DNA of 33,114 nt from Streptomyces sioyaensis (GCF_004122735.1 NZ_SDIF01000072.1:1-33114), one strand, 5' to 3'; positions 7,194 to 15,224 are shown, numbered from the stretch's first letter. Translations and numbers: made by a program. Notes: a model not told the origin generated them from the letters alone.

Positions 7194-8522
7194 CTACCGG
7201 GGTGCCGGCGGTGCCGGTGTCCGCGGCGGTGCGGCAGCGGCGGTGAGCCCGGGCGTGGCGGCGGTCATCCCGTCCGCCGGCTTGCGGGCGCCGACGACGG
7301 CCGCGGCGTCCCTGGGCCCGTCGTCCGCGCGCCCGCCGTCCCTGGTCGAGATCCACAGCCGGCGGCAGGCGAGCAGGGACGCGGCGACCAGCAGCCCGTT
7401 GCGGACGATCAGCAGGGCGACGCCCTTCGGGTCGCTCGCCACGACATCGGCGAACCGGACGGGGAACTCCAGCAGGGTGACCCCGGTGGCGAGCAGCACC
7501 AGCACCGCCGGCAGTGTTTGCCGGCAGGCGCGTACGGTCACACACACCGCGGCGAGGCCCACCAGCCAGAGCATGTACTGCGGGCTGATCACCCGGCTGG
7601 TGGTCGTGAACAGCAGGGTGGCGGTGAAGGCGGCCTCGCACAGCGTCCCGGGGCCCAGCTCCCGGGCCCGCACCCGCCACAGGAACAGCCAGCCCACGGC
7701 CGCCAGGCTCAGCGTGAGCGCCACGGTCCCGGCGACGGGGACACCCGGCCCGAGGAACTCCAGCGAGCCGTAGTTCAGCAGCACCTGCCCCTGCCACCCG
7801 AACTGGCGGGCGATGTGGAAGACCAGGGCGCCGAGCGACTCGACCTCCGTACCGCGGTCGCGCTGGAAGGTGAGGAAGGCCAGCGCGCCCGGTGCGGCGG
7901 CGACGAAGAACAGGGTCAGCCCGGCGGCGGTCCCGGCCGCGCTCCACCACAGGGCACGGGCCCGCCGGCCGCGCGCCGCCGCCCCGGTCAGCAGCAGCGC
8001 CGGCCAGATCTTCAGCAGCGCGCCGAAGGCGATCAGCGCGCCCGCCACCCGTGGCCGGCGGACGACCGCGAACAGCGCGGCGACGGCGACCGCGGTGACC
8101 ATCAGGTCGTAGCGGGCGTAGGCGGTCGGGCCCAGCAGCGCCACGCCCGCGATCCACACCCAGGCCCCGGCCGGGCGGTGGCCGGGCCGCCGGCCGGCCC
8201 GCAGGAAGAGCGTGAGCACCACCGCGTCCGTGAGCAGGATCAGGGTGAAGAACGCCGGAGCGTAGTCCAGGAACGGCAGCAGACCGGGGGACAGGATCGC
8301 GAGGGCGGCGGCCGGCGGATACTGCCAGGTCACATCGGCCAGCGGGAAGGTGCCGGTCTTCAGGACGTCGAACCAGCCCTGGTAGATCACCGAGACATCG
8401 GTGGTGACATCCGGCCCCGGCAGGACCAGCACCCGCAGGACGCACAGCAGCACCACGGCCCGGGTCACGGCCCATGCCGCCACCGGGAGCCACACCCCGC
8501 GCGGCGCGCTGATCCTGCTCAT
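7194..8522 (-). CDS. GT87-family polyprenyl-phosphate-dependent mannosyltransferase (membrane)
   Basis: 442-aa polytopic membrane protein. The first periplasmic loop has DVSVIYQGWFDVLKTGTFPLADVTWQYPPAA; the acidic residue after TM1 and the QYPP motif are typical of GT87 (DUF2029). These are GT-C enzymes that use polyprenyl-phosphate mannose on the outer face of the membrane (PimE-like alpha-1,2-mannosyltransferases). The long C-terminus after the last helix is Ala/Pro-rich. I prefer ATG 8522, which has GAGG about 5 nt upstream, over the GTG at 8528. It diverges from a PimB-type gene, supporting a role in mannosylated lipids or lipoglycans. Confidence 0.82.
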   Translation of the reverse strand: MSRISAPRGVWLPVAAWAVTRAVVLLCVLRVLVLPGPDVTTDVSVIYQGWFDVLKTGTFPLADVTWQYPPAAALAILSPGLLPFLDYAPAFFTLILLTDAVVLTLFLRAGRRPGHRPAGAWVWIAGVALLGPTAYARYDLMVTAVAVAALFAVVRRPRVAGALIAFGALLKIWPALLLTGAAARGRRARALWWSAAGTAAGLTLFFVAAAPGALAFLTFQRDRGTEVESLGALVFHIARQFGWQGQVLLNYGSLEFLGPGVPVAGTVALTLSLAAVGWLFLWRVRARELGPGTLCEAAFTATLLFTTTSRVISPQYMLWLVGLAAVCVTVRACRQTLPAVLVLLATGVTLLEFPVRFADVVASDPKGVALLIVRNGLLVAASLLACRRLWISTRDGGRADDGPRDAAAVVGARKPADGMTAATPGLTAAAAPPRTPAPPAPR

Positions 8523-8636
8523 CGTCACCTCATCGCTGCTCGTCCGGGCCCGCCCGGCACCGCGGGCGGCTCCGGGGGCACGGCGCCCTGCCTGCCGTTG
8601 CCCGCCCGAGCAGTCTGCCTGATGCCCGGTGGTGGC

Positions 8637-8707
8637 CGGTCACGACCGTAGGGGAGGGCGGGTGTGGCGTACCGGACGGCCGCCGTCCGGCGGCGGCCCG
8701 GTACTGT
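8637..8707. promoter_or_regulatory. Divergent regulatory region between GT87 and PimB-type genes
   Basis: The 306-bp gap 8523-8828 holds no gene. On the minus strand TACGGT (8645-8650) could be the GT87 -10; it overlaps a dyad CGGTC-AC-GACCG (8637-8648). On the plus strand TACTGT (8702-8707) could serve the PimB-type gene. A GC-rich palindrome CCGGACGG-N3-CCGTCCGG (8672-8690) lies between. No -35 is convincing. Confidence 0.3.
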
Positions 8708-8828
8708 CGGGCCCTGGGGCATGTCCGCAACGTCCCGTCGTCCGCCCGAAGCGCGGGCCAGGCGGGACTTCGCGCGCACGCCCTCACTGCCGAGACCGCC
8801 CGTCCGGACCGACCGCCGAGAGACCACC

Positions 8829-9971
8829 GTGCAGAAGACCTTGATCGTCACGAACGACTTCCCGCCCCGGCCCGGCGGCATCCAGGCCTTTCTGCACAGC
8901 ATGGCGCTGCGGCTGGACGCCTCCCAGGTCGTCGTCTACGCCTCGACCTGGAAGCGCGGCGCGGAGGGCCTCGCGGCCACCGCGGCCTTCGACGCCGAGC
9001 AGCCGTTCCCCGTGATCCGGGACCGTACGACGATGCTGCTGCCCACCCCGAGGGTGACCCGGCGGGCCACCGGGCTGCTGCGCGAACACGGCTGCTCGTC
9101 GGTGTGGTTCGGCGCGGCGGCGCCGCTCGGGCTGATGGCGCCCGCGCTGCGCGCGGCCGGCGCCCGCCGCATCGTGGCGACCACCCACGGCCACGAGGCG
9201 GGCTGGGCGCAGCTGCCGGCCGCCCGGCAGCTGTTGCGCCGGATCGGCGCGGGCACCGACACCCTCACCTACCTCGGCGAGTACACCCGCACCCGGATCG
9301 CCGGTGCGCTCGCCCCCGCGGACGCCGCGCGGATGGTCCAACTCCCGCCCGGCGTCGACGAGAAGACCTTCCACCCCGACTCGGGTGGCGACGAGGTACG
9401 GGCCCGGCTCGGCCTCACCGGCCGGCCGGTGGTGGTGTGTGTCTCCCGGCTCGTCCCGCGCAAGGGCCAGGACACCTTGATCGAGGCGATGCCGGCCGTG
9501 CTGTCCGCGGTGCCCGACGCCGTCCTGCTGATCGTCGGCGGCGGCCCGTACGAGAAGGACCTGCACGCGCTGGCGGCGGCCAAGGGCGTCGGGCACGCGG
9601 TGCGCTTCACCGGTGCGGTTCCCTGGGAGGAGCTGCCGGCGCATTACGGCGCGGGCGATGTCTTCGCGATGCCGTGCCGTACCCGCCGCGGTGGGCTCGA
9701 CGTCGAGGGCCTGGGCATCGTCTACCTGGAGGCCTCCGCCACGGGGCTCCCGGTGGTCGCGGGGGACTCCGGAGGGGCACCGGACGCGGTCCTGGACGGC
9801 GAAACGGGCTGGGTGGTCCCGGGCGGCGCCCCCACCCCCACCGCCGACCGCATCATCACCCTCCTCCGGGACCCCGCCCTGCGCCGCACCATGGGCGAAC
9901 GGGGCCGCGCCTGGGTGGAGGAGAGGTGGCGCTGGGACCTGCTGGCCGAGCGCTTGAAACGCTTGCTGTGA
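8829..9971 (+). CDS. GT4 glycosyltransferase, PimB-type phosphatidylinositol mannoside mannosyltransferase
   Basis: 380-aa cytoplasmic GT-B enzyme. The N-terminal acceptor domain opens with TLIVTNDFPPRPGGIQ. The C-terminal GDP-mannose domain has VSRLVPRKGQDTLIEAMP and EGLGIVYLEASATGLPVVAGDSGG, where the E-x7-E element binds the nucleotide sugar. PimB' (GDP-mannose-dependent alpha-1,6-mannosyltransferase) makes dimannosylated phosphatidylinositol, and this protein has its size and motifs. The start is GTG 8829, behind a weak GAGAGA; the longer frame from 8664 runs through the promoter region. A repeat block begins about 20 bp after the stop. I equate it with SCO2132. Confidence 0.86.
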   Translation: MQKTLIVTNDFPPRPGGIQAFLHSMALRLDASQVVVYASTWKRGAEGLAATAAFDAEQPFPVIRDRTTMLLPTPRVTRRATGLLREHGCSSVWFGAAAPLGLMAPALRAAGARRIVATTHGHEAGWAQLPAARQLLRRIGAGTDTLTYLGEYTRTRIAGALAPADAARMVQLPPGVDEKTFHPDSGGDEVRARLGLTGRPVVVCVSRLVPRKGQDTLIEAMPAVLSAVPDAVLLIVGGGPYEKDLHALAAAKGVGHAVRFTGAVPWEELPAHYGAGDVFAMPCRTRRGGLDVEGLGIVYLEASATGLPVVAGDSGGAPDAVLDGETGWVVPGGAPTPTADRIITLLRDPALRRTMGERGRAWVEERWRWDLLAERLKRLL

Positions 9972-9989
9972 CGCTGCGCTTTGTTTGGC

Positions 9990-10171
9990 TTCCCACGTTG
10001 TCGGCTGTCCCGCCGTGGTGGTTTCTCGCCGTTGCGCTTTGCGGCGCGCCCGCACGTTGTCGGCTGTCCCGCCGTGGTTCTTCTCGCCGTTGCGCCTGCG
10101 GCGGGCGTGGGTTTGTCGGGTGCGGTGCCGCTCCTCCGGACTTCGTCCTGCGGCGCGGCCCCTCCCGTGGG
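9990..10171 (+). repeat. Dispersed structured intergenic repeat, block B-left
   Basis: Two 24-nt cores at 9994-10017 and 10053-10076 are 59 bp apart, the same period as in block A. Each is followed by a CGCCGTTGCGC...GCGGCG hairpin linker. A tail (about 10110-10171) contains GTTTGTCGGGTGCGGTGCC and the GGACTTCGTCC mini-hairpin, nearly identical to the tail of block A. It lies directly downstream of the PimB-type gene. Confidence 0.85.
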
Positions 10172-10289
10172 TGGGGGAGGAAACAGGCCGGTGGGGGTGC
10201 TTGTAGGTGGTCTGGTGTGCCTCGTCGGTCGCAGTGAACTGGCTACGAGTGGCGCGCCCCCACTCACCGTTACGTACTCCACTCACGGG
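10172..10289. other. Spacer between two facing repeat blocks
   Basis: About 118 bp of G-rich then mixed sequence between the tails of blocks B-left and B-right. I see no gene, promoter or repeat core in it. Confidence 0.5.
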
Positions 10290-10445
10290 AGGGGACGGGC
10301 CGGAGGGGCCTGTTGTGTGGACGTAAAGCGAAGCAGTCCACACAACAGGCCCCGGAGGTCCGTCACCGCACCCGACACCCACCCAGCCCGCCGCAGGCGC
10401 AACGGCGAGAAGAACCACGGCGGGAAAGCCGAAAACGTGCGGCGA
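10290..10445 (-). repeat. Dispersed structured intergenic repeat, block B-right
   Basis: Read on the minus strand from the acyl-CoA synthetase stop: one core (10416-10439), the CGCCGTTGCGCCTGCGGCGGG linker, GTGTCGGGTGCGGTGACGG, then a very long hairpin at 10305-10353. The tail therefore faces that of block B-left, and both core sides abut gene 3' ends. Confidence 0.85.
10305..10353. terminator. 18-bp perfect hairpin in repeat tail between convergent genes
   Basis: Perfect 18-bp stem 10305-10322 / 10336-10353 with a 13-nt loop (10323-10335). Five further pairs outside (10294-10298 with 10360-10364) extend it. The loop, TGCTTCGCTTTAC on the minus strand, recurs in block C at about 33099-33111. 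Lying between convergent genes it probably ends transcription from at least one side, though it lacks a T tract. Confidence 0.6.
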
Positions 10446-10446
10446 C

Positions 10447-12243
10447 CTACCCGCGGTAGATCGCCTCGATCTCCTCCGCGAAGTCCTTCGCGACCACGTT
10501 CCGCTTGAGCTTCAGCGACGGGGTGACATGGCCCGACTCTTCGGTGAACTGGGTCGGCAGAATACGGAACTTGCGCACCGACTCGGCCTTGGAGACGGCC
10601 GCGTTGCCGTCGTCGATCGCGCGCTGGACGGCGGCCAGCAGCTCCGGGTCCTCGGCGACCTGGGACGGCGTCACATCGGCGGGGTGGCCGTGCTCCTCGG
10701 CCCAGCGGGGCAGGAACTCCTCGTCGAGGGTGACCAGCGCGCCGATGAACGGCCGGCCGTCGCCGACGACCATGCACTCGGCGATCAGCGCGTGCGCCCG
10801 GATACGGTCCTCGATCACAGCGGGGGCGACGTTCTTCCCGCCCGCGGTGACCAGGATTTCCTTCTTACGGCCGGTGATGGCGAGGTAGCCGTCCTCGTCG
10901 AGGGTGCCGAGGTCGCCGGTGTGGAACCAGCCGTCGGACAGCGCCTCCTTGGTGGCCGACGGGTTGTTCCAGTACTCGGTGAAGAGGTGCTCGCCGTGCA
11001 GCAGGACCTCGCCGTCGTCGGCGATCCGTACCACCGAGCCGGGCAGCGGCTGGCCGACGCTGCCGATCTTCTGCCGGTCCCAGGGGTTGAAGGCGGTCGC
11101 CGCGCAGGACTCCGTCAGGCCGTAGCCCTCCAGGACGGTGAAGCCGATGCCGCGGTAGAAGTGGCCGAGGCGGTCACCGAGCGGGGCGCCGCCGGAGATG
11201 GCGTGGGTGGCGCGGCCGCCGAGGACGGCACGCAGCTTGCCGTAGACGAGCCGGTCGAAGACCTTGTACTTCAGCTTCAGCCCGAACGCCGGGTCCTCCG
11301 GGGCGTCCAGCGCACGGCTGTAGGCGATCGCGACGTCCGCCGCCTTGTCGAAGATCTTGCCCTTGCCGTCGGCCTGCGCCTTGGCCCGCGCCGAGTTGTA
11401 GACCTTCTCGAAGACCCGCGGCACGCCCAGTACCAGCTTCGGCCGGAAGGAGGCGAGGTCGTCGGTGAGGTTCTTGATGTCGGGGGCGTGGCCCAGCTTG
11501 ATGGGCGCCATCACCGCGGCGACCTGCACCAGCCGGCCGAAGACGTGCGCGATGGGCAGGAAGAGCAGCACCGAGGACTCGCCGGTACGGAACAGCGGGC
11601 GCAGCCGCTCGACGATGTTGCCGCACTCCGCGAAGAAGCTGCGGTGGCTGAGCACACAGCCCTTGGGGCGGCCGGTGGTGCCGGAGGTGTAGACGATGGT
11701 GGCCGGCGAATCGGCGTCGGCCAGCGCGCTGCGCGCCTCGACCTCGTCATCGGTGATGCCGGCGCCCGCGGCCTGCAGCCGGGCGATGGCGTCCCGCTCG
11801 ATCTGCCAGATGTTCTCCAGCTCGGGCAGCCGGTCGCGCACCGACTCGACGGTCGCCTCATGGGTGGGCGACTCCACCAGGCAGGCCACCGCGCCGGAGT
11901 CGCCGAGGATCCACTGGATCTGTTCGGCCGAACTGGTCTCGTACACCGGGACGGTGACGGCACCGGCGCTCCAGATGGCGAAGTCCAGCAGCGTCCACTC
12001 GTAGCGGGTGCGCGACATCAGACCGACCCGGTCGCCGGGCTGCACCCCGGAAGCGATCAGCCCCTTGGCCGCGGCGCGGACCTCGGCGAGGAAGGCGGCG
12101 GCGGTGACGTCCTGCCATGCGCCGTTCACCTTGCGTCCCATGACGGCAACATCCGGGTGCTGCGCGGCATTTCGGCGGATGAGATCCGTCAGATTGCCGT
12201 CCGCGGGGACCTCGTACAGGGCCGGAAGGCTGAACTCGCGCAA
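10447..12243 (-). CDS. Long-chain acyl-CoA synthetase (AMP-binding, FadD15-like)
   Basis: 598 aa, the usual size for a bacterial long-chain acyl-CoA synthetase. The AMP-binding P-loop is TIVYTSGTTGRPKG. Next come FLPIAHVFGR, GYGLTES and GDLGTLDEDGYLAITGRKKEILVTAGGKNVAP, where the hinge and adenylate-binding residues lie. The C-terminal lysine motif is TPSLKLKRNVV. It activates fatty acids to acyl-CoA at the inner membrane face. The start is TTG 12243, 8 nt after GAGGAG. A dyad TACC-CATG-GGTA lies about 100 bp upstream. It is probably monocistronic, ending in a repeat block. I equate it with SCO2131. Confidence 0.93.
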   Translation of the reverse strand: MREFSLPALYEVPADGNLTDLIRRNAAQHPDVAVMGRKVNGAWQDVTAAAFLAEVRAAAKGLIASGVQPGDRVGLMSRTRYEWTLLDFAIWSAGAVTVPVYETSSAEQIQWILGDSGAVACLVESPTHEATVESVRDRLPELENIWQIERDAIARLQAAGAGITDDEVEARSALADADSPATIVYTSGTTGRPKGCVLSHRSFFAECGNIVERLRPLFRTGESSVLLFLPIAHVFGRLVQVAAVMAPIKLGHAPDIKNLTDDLASFRPKLVLGVPRVFEKVYNSARAKAQADGKGKIFDKAADVAIAYSRALDAPEDPAFGLKLKYKVFDRLVYGKLRAVLGGRATHAISGGAPLGDRLGHFYRGIGFTVLEGYGLTESCAATAFNPWDRQKIGSVGQPLPGSVVRIADDGEVLLHGEHLFTEYWNNPSATKEALSDGWFHTGDLGTLDEDGYLAITGRKKEILVTAGGKNVAPAVIEDRIRAHALIAECMVVGDGRPFIGALVTLDEEFLPRWAEEHGHPADVTPSQVAEDPELLAAVQRAIDDGNAAVSKAESVRKFRILPTQFTEESGHVTPSLKLKRNVVAKDFAEEIEAIYRG

Positions 12244-12338
12244 GACTGCTGCTCCTCAAAAGCGCCGGCGCCACGACGCTGTGTGTTGCACCGGCGGCGG
12301 TCCATGATCATGCAGGGGGGAGATTGGACTGCCCGGAC

Positions 12339-12352
12339 GTTACCCATGGGTA
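12339..12352. promoter_or_regulatory. Palindromic operator candidate TACCCATGGGTA (acyl-CoA synthetase)
   Basis: Perfect 12-bp palindrome 12341-12352, preceded by GT to give GTTACC-N4-GGTA. The same 10 defined bases recur at 19236-19249 between two other lipid-related genes. It may be the target of a TetR-type lipid regulator; which one is unknown. Confidence 0.4.
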
Positions 12353-12507
12353 TTGCTGTTGGGATAGGGGGGAACGGCCAGATGTTTGATGCGTCACATG
12401 CTGCGGGACACGCCATGGGGACTCTTCCGCGCAGACTAGACCAGCGGGTCGGTGACCCGAAAGTAACCCCAGGTCCCCCGCCCCCTCCCGGCCCTGGCCG
12501 GGCCGAT

Positions 12508-12513
12508 CTAGGG
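12508..12513 (+). promoter_or_regulatory. -10 box for a leaderless transcript (phosphoesterase)
   Basis: TAGGGT ends 7 nt before the ATG at 12521. No Shine-Dalgarno lies between them. Confidence 0.5.
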
Positions 12514-12520
12514 TGACGGC

Positions 12521-13297
12521 ATGCGCGTGCATGTGGTCAGTGACGTACACGGGAACAGCCGGGACCTGGCGGCGGCCGGAGAGGGTGCCGATGCCCTGGT
12601 CTGCCTCGGTGACCTGGTCCTCTTCCTCGATTACGCCGACCATTCGCGCGGCATCTTCCCCGACCTCTTCGGCGCCGCGAACGCCGCCGCGCTGGTCGAA
12701 CTGCGCACCGCCCGCCGCTTCGAGGAGGCCCGCGCGCTCGGCCGCAGACTGTGGGGAGAACTGGACGCCGCGGGTGCCAGCCGCGAGTCCGTCATCGAGG
12801 GCGCGGTCCGCCGGCAGTACGCCGAACTCTTCGCCGCCTTCCCGACGCCCACGTACGCCACCTACGGCAACGTCGACATCCCGCGCCTGTGGCCCGAGTA
12901 CGCCCGGTCCGGCACCACCGTCCTGGACGGCCAGCGGGTGGAGATCGGCGGCCGGGTCTTCGGCTTCGTCGGCGGCGGCCTCACCAGCCCCATGCGGACT
13001 CCGTACGAAATCAGCGACGAGGAGTACGCCGCCAAGATCGAGGCGGTCGGCGAGGTGGACGTGCTGTGCACCCACATCCCGCCCGATGTCCCCGAGCTCT
13101 GCTACGACACCGTCGCCCGCCGCTTCGAGCGCGGCAGCGCGGCCCTGCTGCACGCCATCCGCACCACCCGGCCCCGCTACTCCCTCTTCGGCCATGTGCA
13201 CCAGCCGCTGGCCCGGCGGGTCCGGATCGAGGGCACGGAATGCGTCAATGTCGGGCACTTCAATGCGACCGGCACGCCCTACGTCCTCCAGTGGTGA
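12521..13297 (+). CDS. Calcineurin-like metallophosphoesterase
   Basis: 258-aa cytoplasmic protein with the full set of metal-binding motifs: VVSDVHGN (residues 5-12), CLGDLV, TYGNVD, CTHIPPD and FGHVHQP. These hold the di-metal centre of the family, which hydrolyses phosphomonoesters, phosphodiesters or nucleotides. The specific substrate cannot be told. An Arg/Glu-rich helical insertion (about 50-105) sits between the GD and GNVD motifs. It is probably a leaderless, single-gene transcript with a 218-bp gap before the next gene. Orthologues occupy the same place in S. coelicolor (SCO2130 by synteny). Confidence 0.9.
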   Translation: MRVHVVSDVHGNSRDLAAAGEGADALVCLGDLVLFLDYADHSRGIFPDLFGAANAAALVELRTARRFEEARALGRRLWGELDAAGASRESVIEGAVRRQYAELFAAFPTPTYATYGNVDIPRLWPEYARSGTTVLDGQRVEIGGRVFGFVGGGLTSPMRTPYEISDEEYAAKIEAVGEVDVLCTHIPPDVPELCYDTVARRFERGSAALLHAIRTTRPRYSLFGHVHQPLARRVRIEGTECVNVGHFNATGTPYVLQW

Positions 13298-13515
13298 GGC
13301 CGCAACGGCTCGGCCGGCGCGGGCCCGGTGCGTGGCCGGTGGCCGACCGGGTCCGTCGTGCCGCGCCTGCTGGTGTCGGCCCGCAGGTTCCCGCGCGGTA
13401 GCCTCAGAGCCGGTAGCAGCACAGACACCGCGTATCGGGGTCTGCCCCGCTCGGAGCTGAGAGCTCGGGGAAGAGCCGGCGGACCGGCATGAATCGGCAT
13501 GGAGGAGTCACGGCG

Positions 13516-14019
13516 ATGGCCGAACACACCAGCTCGAGCATCACGATCGAGGCGGCACCTGCCGAGGTGATGGGAGTGATCGCCGACTTCGACCGCTATC
13601 CGGAATGGACCGGCGAGGTCAAAGAGGCAGAGGTCCTCGACAAGGACGACCGCGGCCGCGCCGCGCAGGTGCGCCTGCTGCTGGACGCCGGGGCGATCAA
13701 GGACGACCACACCCTCGCCTACACCTGGACCGGCGAGAACGAGGTCAGCTGGTCCCTGGTCAAGTCGCAGATGCTGCGCGCCCTCGACGGTTCCTACCGC
13801 CTGGCCGCGCTGAGCGGCGGCGCCCGCACCGAGGTGACCTACCAGCTGACCGTCGACGTCAAGATCCCCATGCTCGGGATGATCAAGCGCAAGGCCGAGA
13901 AGGTCATCATCGACCGTGCGCTGGCCGGGCTGAAGAAGCGCGTCGAGAGCGGCCCCGCCGACCACACCGCCGGGCCCGCCGACGGCGCCGGCGCCGCCGA
14001 CGAGGCCAAGAAGCTCTGA
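13516..14019 (+). CDS. SRPBCC (START-like) family protein
   Basis: 167 aa with the Bet v 1-like fold signature SITIEAAPAEVMGVIADFDRYPEW at the N-terminus and TYQLTVDVKIPMLGMIKRKAEKVIIDRALAGLKKRVE at the C-terminal helix. The last 20 residues are Ala/Asp/Gly-rich and probably disordered. The family binds hydrophobic ligands such as lipids or polyketides; the ligand here is unknown. The start is ATG 13516, 8 nt after GGAGGAG (13501-13507), rather than the ATG at 13489. Its stop is 2 bp before the ArsA-like gene, so the two are almost certainly co-translated. Confidence 0.86.
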   Translation: MAEHTSSSITIEAAPAEVMGVIADFDRYPEWTGEVKEAEVLDKDDRGRAAQVRLLLDAGAIKDDHTLAYTWTGENEVSWSLVKSQMLRALDGSYRLAALSGGARTEVTYQLTVDVKIPMLGMIKRKAEKVIIDRALAGLKKRVESGPADHTAGPADGAGAADEAKKL

Positions 14020-14021
14020 GC

Positions 14022-15224
14022 GTGCGCACCGTCCTCGTCACGGGCCCCGGCGGCGCGGGCCGCACCACGCTCGCCGCCGCGACCGCCCTGGCCGGCGCCC
14101 GGCGAGGCGCGCGGGCACTGCTGCTCACCACCGAGAGCAGTGCGCCGGAAACGGTGCTGGGCGTCCCCCTCGGCGCCGATGCGCCCACCCCGATAGCGCC
14201 CGGCCTGCATGCCCGGCGCATCGACCCCGGTGACCGCTTCCGCCAGGAGTTCCTCGCGTTCCAGGAGCGCGCGGGCGCCGCCCTCGATCTGCTCGGCGCC
14301 GCCCCGCTCGACGAGGACGAACTCACCGAACTCCCCGGCTGTGAGGACTTCGCGCTGCTGCACGCGCTGCGCGCGGAACACGCCTCGGACGACTGGGACT
14401 TGGTCGTCGTCGACATGCCCTCGGCCGCCGAAACGGTCCGGCTGCTCGCCCTGCCGGCCCAGGTACGCCGCTATCTGCGCCGGCTGCTGCCCCCCGAGCG
14501 CCAGGCCGCCCGCGCGCTGCGCCCGGTGCTCGCCCAGCTCGCCGGCGTCCCGATGCCGGCCCAGAAGCTGTACGACGCCGCCGAGCGCTGGGAGAGCGAA
14601 CTCGCCGCCGTCCAGCGCGCGATCGACGACCCCGGCACCTCCGTCCGCCTGGTCACCGACGCCGGACCGGTCGCCGCCGCCACGCTGCGAGGCATCCGCG
14701 CCGGACTCGCCCTGCACGGCCGGCGCACCGACGGCGTGGTCGTCAACCGGCTGCTGCCCACCGGCTCCGCGGACCCCTTCCTCGCCGCGCTCTCCGGCAG
14801 CCAGCAGTCCGCCCTCAAGGTGCTGCGCGAGGAGTTCTGCGACGTCCCCGTCCACGAGGTGCCGCATCTGGGCCGCGACCCCCAGGGCGTCGGCGCGCTC
14901 GACGAGTTGCTCGACGGCGGGGCCGGCGAGATCGCCGGGAGCGCTCCCGCCGAGGGGCCCGACCGCGACCCGTGGACCGTCGAGGACCGGCTGGCCACCG
15001 ACGGCATCCTCGTCTGGCGGGTGCCGCTGCCCGGCGCCGAACGCCGGGGGCTGGGGCTGGTGCGCCGCGGCGACGAGATCGTGGTCACCGTGGGCCGCTT
15101 CCGGCGGATCCGTACGCTGCCCTCCGCGCTGCGCCGCTGCACCGTCTCCGGCGCCGGACTGCGCGACGGAGTCCTGGACATCCGCTTCACCCCCGATCCC
15201 GGGCTGTGGCCCAAGAGCGACTGA
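14022..15224 (+). CDS. ArsA/Get3-like ATPase with degenerate P-loop
   Basis: 400 aa. It starts with TVLVTGPGGAGRTTLAAA, which aligns with the deviant Walker A GKGGVGKTT of ArsA/Get3, but both lysines are replaced (P9 and R14). The Walker B/A-loop region DLVVVDMPSAAETVRLLALP matches the DTAPTGHTLRLLxLP of ArsA. The C-terminal about 90 residues (LVWRVPLPGAERRGLGLVRRGDEIVVTVGRFRRIRTLP) resemble the Hsp20-like beta domain attached to actinobacterial ArsA-like proteins. Catalysis is doubtful; it may be a pseudo-ATPase or pair with an active subunit elsewhere. GTG 14022 is 2 bp after the SRPBCC gene. Confidence 0.82.
   Translation: MRTVLVTGPGGAGRTTLAAATALAGARRGARALLLTTESSAPETVLGVPLGADAPTPIAPGLHARRIDPGDRFRQEFLAFQERAGAALDLLGAAPLDEDELTELPGCEDFALLHALRAEHASDDWDLVVVDMPSAAETVRLLALPAQVRRYLRRLLPPERQAARALRPVLAQLAGVPMPAQKLYDAAERWESELAAVQRAIDDPGTSVRLVTDAGPVAAATLRGIRAGLALHGRRTDGVVVNRLLPTGSADPFLAALSGSQQSALKVLREEFCDVPVHEVPHLGRDPQGVGALDELLDGGAGEIAGSAPAEGPDRDPWTVEDRLATDGILVWRVPLPGAERRGLGLVRRGDEIVVTVGRFRRIRTLPSALRRCTVSGAGLRDGVLDIRFTPDPGLWPKSD

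Noticed and set aside
10172..10289. Possible small RNA gene between the facing repeats
   Set aside because: No promoter-like hexamer pair or independent terminator could be recognised in the 118-bp spacer.
9981..10508. 175-residue frame through the repeat blocks downstream of the PimB-type gene
   Set aside because: It spans hairpins and enters the acyl-CoA synthetase on the other strand. The composition follows the repeat and no start signal is present.
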